64,000 bases of DNA, from assembly GCA_963726365.1 (NCBI GenBank), contig CAVSCI010000005.1:86929-150928 (forward strand), read 5' to 3'. This DNA is from JAABQG01 sp963726365. GTDB lineage: Bacteria > Pseudomonadota > Gammaproteobacteria > Burkholderiales > Burkholderiaceae_C. The notes under the pieces were generated by a model. That model was not told the origin of the DNA, made no database searches, and was given only the letters and a program-made list of their open reading frames with translations. Every line of letters starts with the position of its first letter. Position 1 is the first letter of the stretch. A program made the position numbers and the translations under genes. This document shows, piece by piece, positions 61,276 through 64,000 of this stretch.

Positions 61276-62766
61276 ATGGCCCTGGAAACCGAACTGAAGC
61301 TGGCGATTGCCGCGAAGGATGTGCCGGCCCTGCTGGTGCATCCGCTGCTGGCGGCCGAGCCCTCCCAGCGGCAGCGGCTGGTCAGCACTTACTACGACAC
61401 GCCCCAGCGCGCCCTGCTCGGGCGGCGTGTGGCGGTGCGCCAGCGCCGCGTCGGGCGGCAGACGCTGCTGACGGTCAAGACCGCCGGCACGGTGATCGGT
61501 GGCCTGGCACGTCGCGGCGAATGGGAAGCGCCCACCCCACCCGGCCGGTTCGACTTCGTGGCGCTGGTGGACGACACCGCGCTGGCGGCCGAATTGCAGG
61601 CGCTTGCCAGCGCCCTCCTGCCGGTGTTCACCACCGACTTCACGCGCCGCAGCTGGCTGATCACCTATCGGAAGGCGCTGATCGAAGTGGCGCTGGACCG
61701 CGGGCGCATCACGTCTGTCGCGCCCGGCGGGCCGTGCGGCGTGCCACTGCTGGAACTGGAGCTCGAACTGAAAGAGGGCCCGCCCGACGCGCTGTTCAGC
61801 CTGGCGCGCAAGCTCGCAAAGGCCGTGCGGCTGCACCCGCTCGCGGCCAGCAAGGCCGAGCGCGGCTATAGGCTTTTCCAGGGCCGCCGCGTCAAACCGG
61901 TGAAAGCCGACCCGGTCGCGCTGCAACCAGCGCGACATCCGGTCGATGCGTTTCGCACCGTGGCGCTGGCCTGTCTGGCGCACCTGCAGGCCAACGAGGC
62001 CGGCGTGCTGACCGGCGACGATATCGAGTTCCTGCACCAGGCGCGGGTCGCGATTCGCCGCGTGCGCGCCGCGCTGCGCGTGTTCGCGCCGGTGCTGCCC
62101 AGAAAATTTGTAACGCGCTGGAGCAGTGCATGGCAAGCCCTGGCGCAGAGTCTGGGCGACGCGCGAGACCACGACGTGTTCCGCACCACGCTGCTCCCAG
62201 GCCTGGCCGCGCTGCTGCCCCCGCGCGACGCTGTCCGTTTGCAAGCCTGGGCGCGCAGAGAAGGCGCGACCGCCACCACGTTCGCCCGGAACAGCCTGGC
62301 CAGCCGCGACTACAGCGAACACCTGCTCGCTTTCACAAGGGATCTGTTGAGCCTCAAGCTTGACGAACCGACATCCCCAGCGTACCGGCTCACCCCGTGG
62401 GCGAGCAAGCGCCTGCGCCAGCGCCACCGAAAGTTGCTGCAACAAATCAGGAAAGCGGACCTGTTCGATCCGATAGAACGCCACCAGGTGCGCATCGAGG
62501 CCAAGAAGCTGCGCTACGCGCTGGATTTCCTGGCCAGCCTGTGGCCGCCCGAACAGATGGCCCCGTGCAGCGAAGCGCTCGCGCAGGCGCAGGACCTGCT
62601 GGGCGCGATGAACGACCTCGTCACCGCGCAAAGGCTGCTGGCGACCGCCCCCAGGGCCGGCGCCGACCGGCTGCAGGCGGTGCTGGGTGCCCAGCTGGTC
62701 GAGTCCGCCGCGCATCTGCCGGCGGTGCTGAAGGCCCTCAAGCAGGCGCCCGTACCGTGGAAGTGA
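61276..62766 (+). CDS. CYTH and CHAD domain protein
   Basis: 496 residues from ATG 61276. The CYTH domain begins with the ExExK signature (METELKLAI-like: ALETELKLA) and has TYYDTPQRALLGRRVAVRQRR; it binds triphosphate-type substrates. The CHAD domain has FLHQARVAIRRVRAALRVF and HQVRIEAKKLRYALDFLASL, conserved His/Lys/Arg that bind polyphosphate. Such proteins associate with polyphosphate granules or hydrolyse tripolyphosphate; a polyphosphate:AMP phosphotransferase is also encoded in this window. Confidence 0.93.
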   Translation: MALETELKLAIAAKDVPALLVHPLLAAEPSQRQRLVSTYYDTPQRALLGRRVAVRQRRVGRQTLLTVKTAGTVIGGLARRGEWEAPTPPGRFDFVALVDDTALAAELQALASALLPVFTTDFTRRSWLITYRKALIEVALDRGRITSVAPGGPCGVPLLELELELKEGPPDALFSLARKLAKAVRLHPLAASKAERGYRLFQGRRVKPVKADPVALQPARHPVDAFRTVALACLAHLQANEAGVLTGDDIEFLHQARVAIRRVRAALRVFAPVLPRKFVTRWSSAWQALAQSLGDARDHDVFRTTLLPGLAALLPPRDAVRLQAWARREGATATTFARNSLASRDYSEHLLAFTRDLLSLKLDEPTSPAYRLTPWASKRLRQRHRKLLQQIRKADLFDPIERHQVRIEAKKLRYALDFLASLWPPEQMAPCSEALAQAQDLLGAMNDLVTAQRLLATAPRAGADRLQAVLGAQLVESAAHLPAVLKALKQAPVPWK

Positions 62767-63063
62767 GCACGGGTGGCGCGTGGGATGCCTGGCGGCGCCG
62801 TGGACGAAAAATATGAAAGAAAAGTGGTTTTTTCCAGCGTCGCAGGGTCATTTTCAGCTCCTGAAAACGAAGCGTTCAGGGTCACGGGCGGGCCGTGCAA
62901 CATCGGCCCCGTGAATCGCCGCAGGCGAAGCAGCCCGGGGAAACCGGATCGGGCCGCGCTTATTTGCCCCCAACCTTCCTGTGCCCCGAAAACCACCGGC
63001 CGCCAGACCCAGCCAGGGACGCGCCAGTTCGCCCGCGGCGAAGCTGCACAAGCCACGCCTTCG
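62767..63063. other. gene-free gap
   Basis: No convincing coding sequence. An inverted repeat TTTTCAG/CTGAAAA with a three-base centre lies at about 62851-62867 without a T-run, so a terminator is doubtful. Base composition is more AT-rich on the left than in neighbouring genes. Confidence 0.5.
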
Positions 63064-64000
63064 CTACAGCATGAAACCCAGGTCCGTCGGATAGTCTGGG
63101 CGGCCGGCGGCGGCGCCGAAGTGGCCCAGGTTGGGCAGGATGCCGGCGAGTTCGCTGTCGGCCACGCCGAACCATTTCGCCAGCGTCGCGGCGAACTGGT
63201 CCACCGAGGTGTGGGCAGCAGGCGGCCCTGGCCGACATGCCACTGGTCTTCGGGCGCGGCGGTGTTGCCCACGCTGACCGGCGGCGGCGTGCCATAGAAG
63301 GCGGCGCCCTTCACCGCGCCGCCCACCATCAGGTGGTGGCTGCCCCAGCCGTGGTCGGTGCCGTCGCCGTTGGAGGTGAGCGTGCGGCCGAAGTCGATGG
63401 CGGTGAAGGCCGTGACCTGCTCCCCCACGCCCAGCACGCCATGGCAGCGTGGAAGCGGTCAGGGCCTCAGTCACGCGAGCCAGCAGCTGATGCTGGGGGA
63501 CCAGGAAGTCGTGGTTGAAGCCGCCCAGCGAGAGAAAGAACACCTGCCGCGTGGCCCCCAGGGCGCTGCGCGCCCCGATATCCGGGCCACCATCTGCAGC
63601 TGGTCGCCAGCGAATTGCCGGTGGGGAAGGTGCTGAACGGCGCATTGGCGGCGGGGTAGGCGGCGATGGGCCGAGGTGATCTGCGATTCCGCGCCCAGGG
63701 CCCGGGTGGTGACGCGGTTGTATTCGTTCTCCAGCAGGTTGCTGCGGCTTTGCTGAATCAGCGTGGTCATGGCCGACTTGACCGCCGCCGAGTCCATACA
63801 CCTTGTTCTTCACGCTGTTGATCGCGACGGCCCCGCCGGTGCTGACCTGGTACTGCAGCGCCGAGTCCCCCGACAGGAACACCGCGTTGCCGGTGACCGA
63901 GATGCAGGTGAACAGCGAGTTGCCGTTGCCACCCAGGGCCAGGCCGCCGATGTTGCCGCCCCAGCCCACGGTGGGAGCCTTCGGGCGAGGACGATTGCCA
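63064..64000 (-). pseudogene. DUF1501 family protein, 3' part, frameshifted as read
   Basis: Sulfatase-like exported DUF1501 protein, C-terminal portion; the gene runs off the window. Readable pieces are VGWGGNIGGLALGGNG, then MARIGARSALGATRQVFFLSLGGFN-like, VTAFTAIDFGRTLTSNGDG, DHGWGSHHLMVGGAVKGAAFYG, and, in another frame, TSVDQFAATLAKWFGVADSEL to the end PDYPTDLGFML (TAG 63064). Shifts occur near 63213, 63445, 63585, 63675 and 63795. Each piece is conserved, so the breaks may be sequence errors. DUF1501 genes often pair with DUF1800 genes; that partner is not in view. Confidence 0.75.

Noticed and set aside
62851..62867. Terminator after the CYTH-CHAD gene
   Set aside because: The inverted repeat TTTTCAG/CTGAAAA is short, AT-rich and has no following T-run.
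1..64000. CRISPR array, tRNA, rRNA, insertion sequence or prophage
   Set aside because: No regularly spaced repeats, cloverleaf genes, transposase or phage genes were seen; the only repeats are the degenerate dispersed copies listed.

Overview
The window is a high-GC stretch of chromosome from a betaproteobacterium. The gene complement and order (dapB-exbBD-leuS-lptE-holA-proA-gshA, kup-gshB, ssb-MFS-uvrA, Bug-type binding proteins, polyphosphate:AMP phosphotransferase) and a dispersed AT-rich intergenic repeat fit Burkholderiales, most likely Comamonadaceae (Rhodoferax/Polaromonas/Hydrogenophaga-like). The genus cannot be fixed from the sequence alone. I see no rRNA, tRNA, CRISPR array, insertion sequence or prophage.

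Layout. 0-12.8 kb (+): core genes for lysine (dapB, partial), energy transduction (exbB/exbD), leuS, lptE, holA, proA, a DUF6352 protein, gshA, kup and gshB. 12.9-17.8 kb: class II amidotransferase, DHA2-type MFS pump, two very small proteins, a HIT protein and a polyphosphate:AMP phosphotransferase. 17.9-22.7 kb (-): a biotin-dependent acyl-CoA carboxylase-like cassette (biotin carrier, GntR regulator, CaiB/BaiF CoA-transferase, Bug solute-binding protein, carboxyltransferase) without a biotin carboxylase, behind a palindromic GntR-type operator. 22.9-25.1 kb: a PLP desulfhydrase plus an orphan ABC binding protein. 25.2-33 kb: DUF2855, a broken MBL hydrolase, a tiny lipoprotein, malate synthase G, a haloacid-dehalogenase-like HAD protein and a large CoA-transferase. 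33-38.9 kb: paired YeeE/YedE permeases, an esterase-like protein, mnmA, two related small membrane proteins and an exported MBL hydrolase.

39-56 kb is the notable region and is largely about sulfide and sulfane sulfur. A sigma-54 activator with the three-cysteine spacing of FisR is divergent from an operon encoding a stand-alone Rieske protein, an ETHE1/persulfide-dioxygenase-like protein that has lost metal ligands, and CcoG. The gap holds a good sigma-54 promoter and two tandem palindromic activator sites 21 bp apart. Beyond a rhodanese and a DUF3422 protein lies an eight-gene minus-strand operon: RND adaptor, RND permease, sulfide:quinone oxidoreductase, YgaP-like DUF2892 membrane protein, an exported helical protein, OsmC, a SLAC1/TehA anion channel, and last a CsoR-family repressor with an atypical cysteine set. 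Its strong promoter contains a G-tract dyad of CsoR/FrmR operator type. I read this as a self-regulated sulfide/persulfide oxidation-and-export operon. 56-64 kb: ssb, an MFS transporter, uvrA, a CYTH-CHAD protein and the 3' part of a DUF1501 gene.

Two window-wide observations. First, at least eight degenerate copies of one ~60-bp repeat are scattered through the window, two of them inside coding sequence in frame (leuS and the HAD gene). Second, single-base indels are concentrated in a few patches (26.8-29.9, 39.4-44.9, 48.7 and 63.2-64 kb), breaking otherwise well-conserved genes. This looks more like local sequence error than gene decay, and the affected genes should be read with that in mind.
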